Source of the DNA: Shinella sp. XGS7
Lineage (GTDB): Bacteria > Pseudomonadota > Gammaproteobacteria > Burkholderiales > Burkholderiaceae_C
Assembly (NCBI RefSeq): GCF_020535565.1
Contig: NZ_CP084758.1
Span: 2,555,001-2,619,000, forward strand
Direction of reading: 5' to 3'
Length of the DNA stretch: 64,000 nucleotides
The notes beneath the pieces were generated by a model, which saw only the letters and a program-made list of their open reading frames with translations, made no database searches and was not told the origin of the DNA. Both the position numbers and the translations under genes were made by a program. Of the stretch, positions 14,201-21,454 are shown in pieces (positions within the stretch are counted from its first letter, which is position 1; every line of letters begins with the position of its first letter).

Positions 14201-14250
14201 CGGACAGTTTTGGCGAGCTGCCGAATGCGGCGCTGGAGGTGGCGCCGTGA
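8218..14250 (+). CDS. bacterial alpha-2-macroglobulin, YfhM-type
   Basis: Large periplasmic protease-trapping protein of about 2010 residues, thought to protect the periplasm from foreign proteases when the wall is damaged. A signal peptide ending near LAAPAAA (residues about 40-60) precedes MG-type beta-sandwich domains. The thioester motif CLEQ lies at residues 1551-1554 (YPYSCLEQLSAKALG), so the covalent trapping chemistry is probably intact. The C-terminal macroglobulin-like domain ends at 14250. I see no lipobox, unlike E. coli YfhM. The neighbouring pbpC gene is the typical partner. Start uncertainty: the 40 residues before the hydrophobic core are unusually long. Confidence 0.92.
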   Translation: MQQVEKTLAFLRLMSGRCALRATRGQVLQRPHARVRSLRSLQVLLGLLGSLALAAPAAAVSVSSVSPQGEVREVRQLRLRFSEPVVPQGDPRLPAPAELSCEGLPAPKGDGRWSQASEWLFDLAQPLPAGSRCRIQLKAGFKPLQGELSGPREFSFSTAAPAVLQVEPWPGSRIEEDQAFLLQLSGPIRAESLARGAWCEVQGIGERLPLRVIEGAPREALLKARRVPKAQQAQQLLVSCQRPLPPKAKLRLVWGPGIASALNAQLLTRAEQRFDYEVREPLTAEFSCERERAGAPCLPIRPVVLRFSEPVPREQALAVRLKPAEGGAALAPVVDKDDKSTELSELRFPTPLAENAAYQIELPSGLKDQSGRALANAASFPLKISTGGAPPLAKFAAAPFGVIELPTERDAPGPALLPVTLRHTQEDLAGQKASAGRVQIKRLDSDAEILAAYLRLKRWHESQLPARELGLPQSQWTELVEDEGPNGQRRQRRVERYVHTRELSMLARESGVQDLALPSLATPAGAPPRPFEVLGLPIASPGYHVVEIASRRLGQALLDKAQPMYVRTGVLVTNLGVHFKWGRENSLIWVTSLDRGRPVPGAEVAVNDCRGKRLWAGRTDEQGRALVPEALSLPSGPGQRCEGEYGFFVTARAAAPGGARDMAFVFSSWNRGIESWRFNHPTARGAQPDSRAHSVLDRSLLRAGETLSMKHFFREETGQGLRLAKEGGRPERVRLLHEGSGQEITVTESLDWNAQGTALSQWAIPPAAKLGSYRIMLERGQGAQQRRWDSGEFRVEEFRVPLVEARLSPPKGPLVAPTELKIGAQLSYLSGGGMAQTPLSVSALLRPRGLNFAGYEDFQFQPPRDPRSLAAEAGGEMGGEGEEGSAPASGGKLVADKLALATDGQGAATLTLKGLPALQQPSELLTEFSFNDPNGERQTRSVLLPLWPARLALGLRAASWASSRGQVGFKVVALNLEGKPMAGQKVVVRARLAQTLSTRKRMVGGFYAYDNRVELKELGEVCSGSSDAQGLLTCEARLENAGQVELIASAKDAEGRTVESATSVWVTRQGELWFAQDNDDRIDLLPEKRAYEPGETARLQLRMPYREATVLLSIEREGIMDTRVLTVRGDDPTVSLKIERDWSPNIYVSALVLRGRIRDVPWYSFFTWGWRAPRQWWSDWRAGRDYQAPTAMVDLAKPSFKLGVAALQVGLQRHRLEVSVTPDKPQYGVRQKAQALIKVSQDGRPVPGAEIAFAAVDEGLLALRGNESWNLLGAMLQPRPWGVETASAQSEIIGRRHYGRKAVAAGGGGGRGGTRELFDTLLTWQPRVRVDAQGEARVEVPLNDSLTGFRLVAVADAGVQAFGTGQTSIRVSQDLQLLSGLPPLVREGDQFQALLTLRNTTSREMKLRASLAGTAQLSGASDSASEPDLKRQPLSLPPQDLTLAPGAARELQWTVSVPANALSLVWEAEVQEQGGAKARDRMKVTQLVQPAVPVRVLQASLSQLDGRLSLPVAAPADALPQRGGLAVSLQPSLTGALPGLRRFFEQYPYSCLEQLSAKALGLGDRAQWQSLMNRLPSYLDSDGLANYFPPRPDQAPQGSDRLTAHLLAAAHEAGQPLPEAAREAMLGGLSAFVEGRLQRRFWSPRPDTEVRRLAALEALSRYGRASARLLATVDARNVTTWPTAALIDWLQIHRRLSDAPEREKRIAEAEAQLRSRLSYAGSTLKFSTEEGDAWWWLMDGPDANASRLILAVLDLPGWKEELPRLVSGALGRQKLGAWGTTTANLWGVLALQKFAARFEAVKPAGRSVASVDGRAPQTLDWARQPEGGALRLPWPAQAQGSLSLEQQGAGKPWVTVQSLAALPLKAPLVSGYRLSKSIQAVERKAKDRWSRGDVLRVRLELEAQSDMSWVVLSDPVPGGAAILGSGLGGDSALATRDEQREGSAWLAYEERSFEAWRGYYQYLPRGKHVIEYTLRLNNPGSFQLPPTRAEAMYAPDSFGELPNAALEVAP

Positions 14251-14282
14251 CAAGAATTCGGCGCGGCACACCGCTGCCACCG

Positions 14283-14524
14283 GGAGCCGGGCGGCAGGGC
14301 GTACTGCGAAGCGAAGTCAAGGGGGAGGGCGTGGCCGCAGGCCACGGCCGGAGGACATGAGCGCAGTAGTGCGCCCTGGCGCCCGGCTCCGTCGCCCGAT
14401 GTTTCGCCAGCTGAGGGCTCTTCGCCAAGAGCAGGGGGTGGGGAGCTTCGCTCATGTCCTCCGGATCGGGCTGCGCCCGCTCCTCCCCCTTTACTTCGCT
14501 ACGCCCCCCACCCCCTACTCTTGG
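14283..14524. repeat. BIME-like element: two inverted REP-type hairpins
   Basis: Two hairpins lie back to back between the A2M gene and pbpC. The first pairs about 14284-14308 with 14364-14391. The second pairs 14425-14443 with 14506-14524 (18 of 19 bases). The inner parts of the two hairpins are inverted copies of each other: CCGGAGGACATGAGCG at 14348-14363 recurs as its exact reverse complement at 14449-14464, and the flanking GCGAAGCGAAGTCAAGGGGG (14306-14325) recurs in altered form at 14482-14502. This is the layout of a BIME, two REP units in opposite orientation. Confidence 0.75.
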
Positions 14525-14551
14525 CTATCGTTGCATCGGGGCCTGCGGGGA

Positions 14552-16636
14552 GTGGTTTGCGTCGGTTTGCTGCTCGCGGCCAGCGCTACGGCCAATGCAC
14601 TGCCCAGCTTCGCCGAAGTCCGTGCAACTCACCGCGTCTCCGATTTCACCCTGCTCGACCGGCGCGGCGAGCCCTTGCAGACCCTGCGCCTGGACAAGAC
14701 CCATCGCACCCTGGCCTGGGTGCCGCTGGAGCAGATGTCGCCGGCCCTGCTGCAGGCGCTGCTGCTGAGCGAGGACCGGCGTTTCTACGAGCACAGCGGC
14801 GTGGACTGGAGCGCGGTGGCGGCCAGTGCCTGGGGCAATCTCTGGAACCAGCGCACCCGCGGCGCCTCCACGCTGACCATGCAGCTGGCGGGCCTGATCG
14901 ACGAGGACCTGAGCCGGCCCACGGGCGGTCGCAGTCTGGCGCAGAAGCTGGGCCAGGTGGTGGTGGCCAAGCAGCTGGAGGCGCGCTGGAGCAAGGCCCA
15001 GATCCTGGAGGCCTATCTCAACCGTGTGCCCTTCCGCGGCGAGCTGGTGGGCATACAGGCTCTGTCCCAGGTGCTGTTCGGCAAGCTGCCGGCCGGACTG
15101 GACGCCCAGGAGGCAGCTCTGGCCGCGGCCCTGCTGCGCGCGCCCAATGCGCGGCCCGCCCAGGTGGCGCAGCGCGCCTGTGCCGTGCTCAAGGAGCAGG
15201 GCCTGGGCTGCGCGGGGGCCGAAGCGCAGTTGTCGGCCGCCCTGGCGCGGCGCGCCGGCATGCCCCTGGGCGAGCAGCTGGCGCCGCACTATGCGCGCCA
15301 GGTCTTGCGTGTCGAGGGCCCGGCCGCCCAGCGCAGCAGCCTGGACGCGCGCCTGCAGCGCCTGGCGGTGAACACGCTCAAGCGCCAGCTGGGCGAGCTG
15401 TCCGGCCGCCAGGTGGAAGACGGCGCGGTGCTGGTGCTGGACAACGCCAGCGGCGAGGTGCTGGCCTGGGTGGGCTCCAGCGGCGGTGAGCTCTCCAGCG
15501 CGGCCCAGGTGGACGGCGTGCTGGCGCGGCGCCAGCCCGGCTCCACGCTCAAGCCCTTTGTCTACCAGCTGGCGCTGGAGAAGCGCCTGATCACGGCCGC
15601 CAGCCTGCTGGATGATTCCCCCGCCCAGATCGCCACCGGCCACGGCCTCTATCTGCCGCAGAACTACGACCGCGACTTCCGCGGCTGGGTCAGCACCCGT
15701 GCGGCCCTGGGCAACAGCCTGAACGTGCCGGCGGTGCGCGTGGGCGCCATGCTGGGCGCGGACGCGCTCTTCCAGCGCCTGAACGCCTGGGGCCTGCAGC
15801 TCAGCGAGACCGGCGGCTACTACGGCGACTCCCTGGCCCTGGGCAGCCCCGACATCAGCCTGGCCGCGCTCACCAATGCCTACCGCGCCCTGGCCAATGG
15901 CGGCGAGCTGCGGCCCCTGGGCGCGCGCATGCCGGCGCGGCGCGTGGGCGAGGCGGGCAGCGTCTTCATCGTGGCGGACATGCTGGCCGACAACAGCGCG
16001 CGCGCGCTGACCTTCGGCCTGGGCAGCGATCTGGCCACGCGCGGCTGGGCGGCGGTCAAGACCGGCACCAGCAAGGACCTGCGCGACAACTGGTGCCTGG
16101 GCTTCAGCGACCGCTACACCGTGGGCGTCTGGGTGGGCAATGCCAGCGGCGAGCCCATGCATGGCGTGAGCGGCGTGAGCGGCGCCGCGCCCGTCTGGGC
16201 CACGCTGATGGCGGCCCTGCACGAGGGCCGGCCGGCCCGCGCGCCTCAAGCGCCGCCGGGCGTGCTGCGCCTGCCGGTGCGCTTCGAGGGCGTGGGTGAG
16301 CCGGGGCGGCCGGAGTGGTTTGTGCGCGGCACCGAGCAGGCCGTGATGCGCGCCGGCGCCCAGACCCGCGCGCCGGTGCTGGCGGGCATTGCCAACCCGG
16401 TGGACGGCACCATCTACGCGCTCGACCCGGACATCCCGCCTGCCGCCCAGCGCCTGCTCTTCGAGGGCCAGGCCGGCACCTGGATGCTCAATGGCCGGCG
16501 CCTGGGGCAGGGCTCGCGCCTGAGCTGGGCGCCCTGGCCCGGGCGCCACCAGCTGCAGCTGCTGGATCCGCGGGGCCAGGTCTTGCAGAGCGTGCGCTTC
16601 GAGGTGCGGGGTGCGGGTTTGAAGCAGGTTCGCTGA
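14552..16636 (+). CDS. pbpC: penicillin-binding protein 1C (bifunctional transglycosylase/transpeptidase)
   Basis: Class A penicillin-binding protein acting on peptidoglycan in the periplasm. After a short hydrophobic segment come the GT51 glycosyltransferase (LLSEDRRFYEHSGVDW, then GGASTLTMQ-like RGASTLTMQLAG and LEAYLNRVPF) and a transpeptidase with all three active-site motifs: STLK (PGSTLKPF), SLN (GNSLNVP) and KTG (VKTGTSKD). It ends in the small BiPBP_C domain typical of PbpC. The frame is open from 14210, but that stretch lies inside the A2M gene and the repeat. I chose GTG 14552; TTG 14531 and ATG 14399 are alternatives. The A2M-pbpC pairing is conserved in many proteobacteria. Confidence 0.9.
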   Translation: MVCVGLLLAASATANALPSFAEVRATHRVSDFTLLDRRGEPLQTLRLDKTHRTLAWVPLEQMSPALLQALLLSEDRRFYEHSGVDWSAVAASAWGNLWNQRTRGASTLTMQLAGLIDEDLSRPTGGRSLAQKLGQVVVAKQLEARWSKAQILEAYLNRVPFRGELVGIQALSQVLFGKLPAGLDAQEAALAAALLRAPNARPAQVAQRACAVLKEQGLGCAGAEAQLSAALARRAGMPLGEQLAPHYARQVLRVEGPAAQRSSLDARLQRLAVNTLKRQLGELSGRQVEDGAVLVLDNASGEVLAWVGSSGGELSSAAQVDGVLARRQPGSTLKPFVYQLALEKRLITAASLLDDSPAQIATGHGLYLPQNYDRDFRGWVSTRAALGNSLNVPAVRVGAMLGADALFQRLNAWGLQLSETGGYYGDSLALGSPDISLAALTNAYRALANGGELRPLGARMPARRVGEAGSVFIVADMLADNSARALTFGLGSDLATRGWAAVKTGTSKDLRDNWCLGFSDRYTVGVWVGNASGEPMHGVSGVSGAAPVWATLMAALHEGRPARAPQAPPGVLRLPVRFEGVGEPGRPEWFVRGTEQAVMRAGAQTRAPVLAGIANPVDGTIYALDPDIPPAAQRLLFEGQAGTWMLNGRRLGQGSRLSWAPWPGRHQLQLLDPRGQVLQSVRFEVRGAGLKQVR

Positions 16637-16697
16637 GCCGGCGCGGCGCGCATACTGCCGGCCACAAGCCCGTTTGAAAGGGCAGGGGAGCGGCCCG

Positions 16698-18290
16698 ATG
16701 CGCATGTTCACGATCCACCGGCGGCCTGCCCGCGTCCTGATGCTCTTGCTGGCCCTGGGTGGCACCGCCCTGGGCGCCCAGGCGCAGAAGCTGCTGCGCT
16801 TTGCCAGCGCCTTCGACCCGCAGACCATGGACCCGCATGCCCTGACCCTGCTCTACCACTCGCGGGTGGTGACGCAGATCTACGAGGGCCTGGTCAACCG
16901 CGACGAGCAGTTCCGCCTTGCGCCCTCGCTGGCCCTGTCCTGGGCGCAGCAGGATGCCAGGACCTGGCGCTTCAAGCTGCGCCCGGGCGTGAAGTTCCAC
17001 GACGGCAGCGCCTTCACGGCCGACGATGTGGTCTTCTCCATCGAGCGGGCCCTGCAGCGCGAGTCGCAGCGCGCCACCCAGCTGCGCGGCGTGCTGGGGG
17101 CGCGCAAGGTGGACGCGCTCACCGTGGACGTGCTGCTGGCCGCGCCCGATGCACTGCTGCCCGAGAAGTTCTGGCTGATCGCGATGATGAGCAAGGCCTG
17201 GAGCGAGAAGCTGGGTGTGACCAGGCCGCAGGACTACAACGCCAAGCAGGAGACGCCGGCCGTGCGCCAGGCCATGGGCACCGGCCCCTTCATGCTCAGG
17301 CGCTACGAGGCCGATGTGCAGACCCAGCTGCAGGCTCACCCCGACTGGTGGGGCCGCGCCGGCCACCGCGGCAATCTGGACGAGGTCCACTACCAGGTGA
17401 TCCAGTCCGATGCCACTCGCCTGGCGGCCCTGCGCTCGGGTCAGGTGGACTTCGTGATCGACCCGCCCTTCCAGGACGTGGGGCGCTTGCGCCAGGAGGG
17501 CAGCCTCAAGCTGATGGAGACGGCCGACATCGGCACCCAGTACCTGGCCTTCGACCAGCACCGCGATGAGCTGCCGGGCAGCGATATCAAGGGCCGCAAT
17601 CCCTTCAAGGACCTGCGCGTGCGCCGCGCCGTCTATCACGCCCTGGACATGGACCTGATCGTGCGCCAGGTGCTGCGCGGCCAGGCCGTGCCCACGGGCG
17701 CCCATCTCTCGTCCCTGGTGGATGGGGCCCTGCCCGAGCTGGACAAGCGCCTGTCCTACGACCCCGCGCTGGCGCGGCGCCTGCTGGCCGAGGCCGGCTA
17801 TCCGCAGGGCTTCTCGGTGGCTTTCGACTGCGTGAATGTGTCCTACCGGCAAGCCGCCTGCCAGGCCATGGCGGCCATGCTGCAGAAGGTGGGCATACGC
17901 GCCAACTTCAGCGCCCTGCCCAGCAGCAGCTTCTTTCCCAAGCCGAGCCAGGCCACGGGCAGCCTGCTGGAATACGGCTGGTCGCCCGGCGTGGACGCCT
18001 GGAATGTGCTCAATGCCCTGGTGCGGACCTATGACGCGCGGGTGAGCGGGGCCTTCAATGCCGGGCGTTACAGCAACCCCCGTCTGGACGAGATCATCGA
18101 TGCCATCGCCGCCGAGCCCGATCTGGCCCAGCGCCGCCGCCGCGTGGGCGAGGCCCTGCAGCTGATGCAGCAAGACCTGCCCCTGCTGCCGCTCTACCGC
18201 ATCAAGCACAGCTGGGTGATGAAACCCCAGGTGCAGGCCGTGCAATGGCCCAACGGCCTGCTGGAGCTGCGCTGGGTGCGGCTGGACTGA
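16698..18290 (+). CDS. ABC transporter substrate-binding protein, peptide/nickel type (SBP family 5)
   Basis: Periplasmic binding protein of the DppA/OppA/NikA family, about 530 residues. The signal peptide spans residues 1-24 or so (RVLMLLLALGGTALGAQA), and the mature chain opens with the family hallmark FDPQTMDPHA. YEGLVNRDE, LRPGVKFHDGSAFTADDVVFSIERA and the C-terminal LPLYRIKHSW are also typical. ATG 16698 was chosen over an upstream TTG because GGGGAG lies 8 bases before it. No permease genes are near, so it must share a transporter encoded elsewhere. The ligand cannot be predicted. Confidence 0.88.
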   Translation: MRMFTIHRRPARVLMLLLALGGTALGAQAQKLLRFASAFDPQTMDPHALTLLYHSRVVTQIYEGLVNRDEQFRLAPSLALSWAQQDARTWRFKLRPGVKFHDGSAFTADDVVFSIERALQRESQRATQLRGVLGARKVDALTVDVLLAAPDALLPEKFWLIAMMSKAWSEKLGVTRPQDYNAKQETPAVRQAMGTGPFMLRRYEADVQTQLQAHPDWWGRAGHRGNLDEVHYQVIQSDATRLAALRSGQVDFVIDPPFQDVGRLRQEGSLKLMETADIGTQYLAFDQHRDELPGSDIKGRNPFKDLRVRRAVYHALDMDLIVRQVLRGQAVPTGAHLSSLVDGALPELDKRLSYDPALARRLLAEAGYPQGFSVAFDCVNVSYRQAACQAMAAMLQKVGIRANFSALPSSSFFPKPSQATGSLLEYGWSPGVDAWNVLNALVRTYDARVSGAFNAGRYSNPRLDEIIDAIAAEPDLAQRRRRVGEALQLMQQDLPLLPLYRIKHSWVMKPQVQAVQWPNGLLELRWVRLD

Positions 18291-18303
18291 GCCGGCGCGG
18301 CCT

Positions 18304-18768
18304 CTAGCGCGCCCAGCGGCCGAAGGGCTGCTCGCTCAGGCGGCTGTTGTAGTAACGCTCGTCGCCGGTGACTTCCTCGCCCAGCCAGTCCGGGCGGGTG
18401 ATGGCCTGGTCTTCGCTGGCCAGTTCCACCTCGGCCAGCACCAGGCCGGCGTTCTCGCCGTGGAACTCGTCCACCTCCCAGCGCAGGCCGTCCTGCTCCA
18501 GGGTGTAGCGGGTCTTCTCGATCAGCGGGCCCTCGCAGAGCTGCAGCAGGGCCTGGGCATCGGCCAGGGGCACGGGGTATTCGAACTCCAGCCGGCTCGC
18601 GCCCTGGCTGCGTCCCTTGATGGTCAGAAAGGCCTGCTCGCCGGCGATGCGCACGCGCACCGTGCGATCGGCGGCGCGGTTCAGATAGCCCTGGCTGTAG
18701 CGCTGCGCCTGTCCCTGGCGCCAGCCCTGGCCGCACACCAGGAATTTGCGTTCGATCTCGATACCCAT
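18304..18768 (-). CDS. CYTH domain protein
   Basis: Small (154-residue) triphosphate-tunnel enzyme of the CYTH superfamily, whose members hydrolyse inorganic triphosphate or make cAMP. The signature ExExK is present at the N-terminus (GIEIERKFLV), and charged residues that line the tunnel follow (RVRIAGEQAFLTIKG, EFEYPVP, EKTRYTL, WEVDEFHGENAGL, AEVELASE). Simple tripolyphosphatase activity is the likely role for a stand-alone protein of this size. It lies 37 bp downstream of the HAD gene on the same strand and is probably cotranscribed. It converges on the binding-protein gene that ends 13 bp away. Confidence 0.88.
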   Translation of the reverse strand: MGIEIERKFLVCGQGWRQGQAQRYSQGYLNRAADRTVRVRIAGEQAFLTIKGRSQGASRLEFEYPVPLADAQALLQLCEGPLIEKTRYTLEQDGLRWEVDEFHGENAGLVLAEVELASEDQAITRPDWLGEEVTGDERYYNSRLSEQPFGRWAR

Positions 18769-18805
18769 GCCGGCATGCTAACCGGCGATGACGGTGGCAG
18801 CGGGT

Positions 18806-19462
18806 TCAGCCCAGCAGCAGGGCGGGCAGCTCGTCCATATGGCGGAACACGCGCGTGGCGCCGGCAGCCAGCAGGGCCTCGTCCTGACCCAGCGGCGCAT
18901 AGCCCAGCACCAGGGCGCCCGCGGCCGCGCCGGCGCGCACGCCGGTGGGCGAGTCCTCGATCACCGCGCAGCGCGGGGCCTGCACGCCCAGGCCGCGGGC
19001 CGCCGCCAGATAGACGTCGGGGGCGGGCTTGTTCTGCGCCTGCTCGTAGCCGCTGTAGATGCGCTCCGAGCTGAAGAAGGTGCTGAGCCCGGTCTGGCCC
19101 AGCTGCAGCTCGATCTTGCCGCGGTCCGCGCCCGAGGCACAGGCCATGCGGCTGCCGTAATGTGCGTGCAGGGTCTGCAGGGCCGTCGCCACGCCCGGGA
19201 TGGCGCGCACCTCGGCCGCCAGCCGCACATCGCGGCGGCGGCGGAAGCCGTCCAGCCACTCCGGCGTCACGGCCTGGCCGGTGCGCTCGGCGATCAGGGC
19301 CGACTGGTCGAGCACCGCCTTGCCCAGAAAAGTGTCCAGGCATTCCTGGGCCGTCATCACCCAGCCGGCCTCGGCCAGCATGTCACGCAGCACGGCGGTG
19401 GTGATGTGTTCGCTGTCCACCAGCACGCCATCGCAGTCGAAGAGCAGGGCATCAAACTTCAA
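18806..19462 (-). CDS. HAD-superfamily hydrolase, sugar-phosphatase / beta-phosphoglucomutase-like
   Basis: The 218-residue protein has HAD motif I, FDCDGVLVDSE, with the nucleophile and acid/base aspartates. It also has a helical cap, motif II with a serine/alanine-rich strand (ACASGADRGKIE), and motif III-IV residues KPAPDVYLAAARGLG and VIEDSPTGVRAGAAAG. Substrates in this group are usually small phosphorylated sugars. I chose the TTG at 19462 because the catalytic motif begins 8 residues later and GAGG precedes it. The open frame upstream overlaps the divergent repressor gene. The shared intergenic region contains a PtxS-type operator at 19501, so it may belong to the sugar-acid regulon (inference). 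Confidence 0.85.
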   Translation of the reverse strand: MKFDALLFDCDGVLVDSEHITTAVLRDMLAEAGWVMTAQECLDTFLGKAVLDQSALIAERTGQAVTPEWLDGFRRRRDVRLAAEVRAIPGVATALQTLHAHYGSRMACASGADRGKIELQLGQTGLSTFFSSERIYSGYEQAQNKPAPDVYLAAARGLGVQAPRCAVIEDSPTGVRAGAAAGALVLGYAPLGQDEALLAAGATRVFRHMDELPALLLG

Positions 19463-19491
19463 GCAGGCCTCACGAGCGGCTATATTGCCGC

Positions 19492-19514
19492 TGAAACAAC
19501 TGAAACTGGTTTCA
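19492..19514. promoter_or_regulatory. LacI/PtxS-type operator in the HAD-repressor intergenic region
   Basis: TGAAACTGGTTTCA at 19501-19514 has two perfect 6-base half-sites (TGAAAC/GTTTCA) and differs at one base from the operator at 20687. An extra TGAAAC half-site lies at 19492-19497. It sits 30 bp upstream of the LacI-family gene and about 40 bp upstream of the divergent HAD gene, fitting autoregulation and possibly control of both. Confidence 0.8.
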
Positions 19515-19544
19515 GGGTTCTCCCTGAATCGAGGACTGTACTGC

Positions 19545-20657
19545 ATGCCCAGCACCCCCCGTCGCGCGGCCGCCGCCAAGCGCACACCGGCCGCCACCGC
19601 GTCCGCCGCCCCGTCCACGCCCGTGGCCACGCCCGCTGCCGGCCGCGCCACCATTGCCGATGTGGCCCGGGTGGCCGGCGTGTCCAAGGCCACGGTCTCG
19701 CGCTTTCTCAACCGCGGCGAGCTGCTCACCAAAGACATTGCCGCGCGGGTGCAGGCGGCCGTGGCCGAGCTGGGCTACAGCCCCAGCCCCATGGCGCAGG
19801 CGCTCAAGCGCGGACGCTCGCGCCTGATCGGTCTGGTGGTGGCCGATGTGACCAATCCCTTCTCGGTGGCCGTGCTGCGCGGGGCCGAGCAGGCCTGCCA
19901 GGAGGCGGGCTATCTGGTCATGCTTTTCAACTTGGGTAATGACGGCAGCCGCGAGCGGGAGGCCATCGAGGCCCTGGCCTCCTACCAGGTGGAGGGCTTC
20001 ATCCTCAACACCCTGGGTCGAGACCCGGCCGCGGTGGCCGCCGCGGCCAAGCTGGACAAGCCCGTGGTCCTGGTGGACAGGCGCCACGCCGGCATGCAGG
20101 CCGATTTCGTCTCGGTGGACAACGCCGGCTCGGTGCAGGCCGCGCTGGAGCATCTGCGCGCCGGCGGCTGCCGCGAGCTGCTCTTTCTGAGCGAGCCCTG
20201 TGCGGGTGTGAGCTCGCGCTTGGAACGGGCCCAGGCCTTTGGCAACTACCTGGCCGCGGGCGCAGGCAACTGCGCCGGCCAGGTCTGCGAGAGTGCGGGG
20301 GAGGGCGATATCGAGACCCTGGCCGATGCGCTGCAGCAGGCCCGGCGCCGCGCCGGCAGCCGCAAGCGCCTGGGCGTGCTGGCCAGCAATGCGGTGGTGA
20401 CCCTGCGCCTGGCCGCGGCCCTGGAGCGCCTGGGCTGGCAGTTCGGCCGCGAGCTGGACTTCGTGGGCTTCGACGAGACCGAGTGGGCGCCCTATGTGGG
20501 GCCGGGCCTGAGCACCATTGCCCAGCCCACCAACGATCTGGGCCGTCTGGCCGCACGCTGCCTGCTCGAGCGCCTGGAGGGCCAGGCCTTGCCGGCGCGC
20601 CAGATCCTGCTGCCGGGCCGGCTGATCGTGCGCGGCTCCTCTGCGCACAAGACATGA
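19545..20657 (+). CDS. ptxS: LacI-family transcriptional repressor, PtxS-like
   Basis: Probable repressor of the operon that follows. After a Pro/Ala-rich N-terminal tail comes the LacI helix-turn-helix (ATIADVARVAGVSKATVSRF, then LNRGELLTKDIAARV) and hinge. The periplasmic-binding-protein-like effector domain follows (RLIGLVVADVTNPFSVAVLRG). ATG 19545 is preceded by GAGG at a somewhat long spacing. The tail of about 33 residues before the HTH is unusual, so a shorter start is possible. In Pseudomonas, PtxS binds the palindrome TGAAACCGGTTTCA, responds to 2-ketogluconate and controls the kgu genes. The same palindrome and kgu-like enzymes follow here, which is the basis for the name. Confidence 0.8.
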   Translation: MPSTPRRAAAAKRTPAATASAAPSTPVATPAAGRATIADVARVAGVSKATVSRFLNRGELLTKDIAARVQAAVAELGYSPSPMAQALKRGRSRLIGLVVADVTNPFSVAVLRGAEQACQEAGYLVMLFNLGNDGSREREAIEALASYQVEGFILNTLGRDPAAVAAAAKLDKPVVLVDRRHAGMQADFVSVDNAGSVQAALEHLRAGGCRELLFLSEPCAGVSSRLERAQAFGNYLAAGAGNCAGQVCESAGEGDIETLADALQQARRRAGSRKRLGVLASNAVVTLRLAAALERLGWQFGRELDFVGFDETEWAPYVGPGLSTIAQPTNDLGRLAARCLLERLEGQALPARQILLPGRLIVRGSSAHKT

Positions 20658-20661
20658 AATT

Positions 20662-20704
20662 CAAGGGAAAACCCTTGTATTTGAACTGAAACCGGTTTCA
20701 TAAA
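20662..20704 (+). promoter_or_regulatory. Operator and promoter of the sugar-acid operon
   Basis: The perfect 14-bp palindrome TGAAACCGGTTTCA lies at 20687-20700. A candidate -35 (TTGTAT, 20675-20680) and -10 (CATAAA, 20699-20704) are 18 bases apart, placing the operator between them and overlapping the -10, a classic repression layout. Just upstream, CAAGGG-aaaa-CCCTTG (20662-20677) may be a weak terminator for the repressor gene. Operator seen directly; promoter elements are inferred. Confidence 0.8.
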
Positions 20705-20765
20705 CTGGGCGTAGAGGTGGTGCGAAACCGCGCGAAACCACCGCAGATAACGGACGACAAGCGTT

Positions 20766-21437
20766 GTGAACTACGACTTCCAGTTCGGCCCCGTCTTCGA
20801 GGCCTGGCCCCAGCTGCTCAAAGGCACCTGGATCACCATCGAGCTCTCCTTGCTGGCCATGGTGTTCGGCCTGGTGCTGGCCATCGTCTGCGCCTGGGGC
20901 AAGACCTCGGGGCCGGCGCCGCTGCGCTGGGTGATCAATGCCTATATCGAGCTGATCCGCAACACGCCCTTCCTCGTGCAGCTCTTCTTCATCTTCTTCG
21001 GGCTGCCCGCCCTGGGCCTGCGCTGGAGCGCACACACCGCGGCCCTGGTGGCCATGGTGGTGAACCTGGGGGCCTATGCCACCGAGATCATCCGCGCCGG
21101 CATCGAGTCCATTCCCAAGGGCCAGATCGAGGCCGGCCTGGCGCTCAACCTCAAGCGCCACGAGATCTTCCGCTTCGTCATCCTCAAACCCGCGCTCAAG
21201 GCTATCTACCCGGCGCTCACCAGCCAGTTCATCCTGCTGATGCTGAGCTCGGCCGTGGTCTCGGTGATCTCGGCCGATGACCTGACCTCGGTGGCCGCCA
21301 ATCTGCAGTCGCAGACCTTCCGCAGCTTCGAGATCTACATCGTGGTGGCCCTGATCTATCTGGTGCTGGCCCTGGGCTTCTCGGGCCTGTTTCGCGTGAT
21401 CTACGCGCGCACGCTCAACTACCCCGACCGTCGCTGA
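20766..21437 (+). CDS. ABC transporter permease, polar amino acid type (HisM/GlnP family)
   Basis: Inner-membrane permease, 223 residues, starting with GTG at 20766. It has several hydrophobic spans and the EAA-type cytoplasmic loop (TEIIRAGIESIPKGQIEAG) that contacts the ATPase. PAAT-family permeases normally move amino acids. Here the gene heads an operon that otherwise encodes sugar-acid enzymes and lies behind a PtxS-type operator, so a sugar acid such as 2-ketogluconate is the predicted cargo. It probably pairs with the second permease to form a heterodimer. Confidence 0.88.
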   Translation: MNYDFQFGPVFEAWPQLLKGTWITIELSLLAMVFGLVLAIVCAWGKTSGPAPLRWVINAYIELIRNTPFLVQLFFIFFGLPALGLRWSAHTAALVAMVVNLGAYATEIIRAGIESIPKGQIEAGLALNLKRHEIFRFVILKPALKAIYPALTSQFILLMLSSAVVSVISADDLTSVAANLQSQTFRSFEIYIVVALIYLVLALGFSGLFRVIYARTLNYPDRR

Positions 21438-21454
21438 GGGAAGGGCAACACACC

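Noticed and set aside
14525-16828. A 767-codon minus-strand frame opposite pbpC
   Set aside because: Low-complexity antisense translation; pbpC carries all catalytic motifs on the plus strand.
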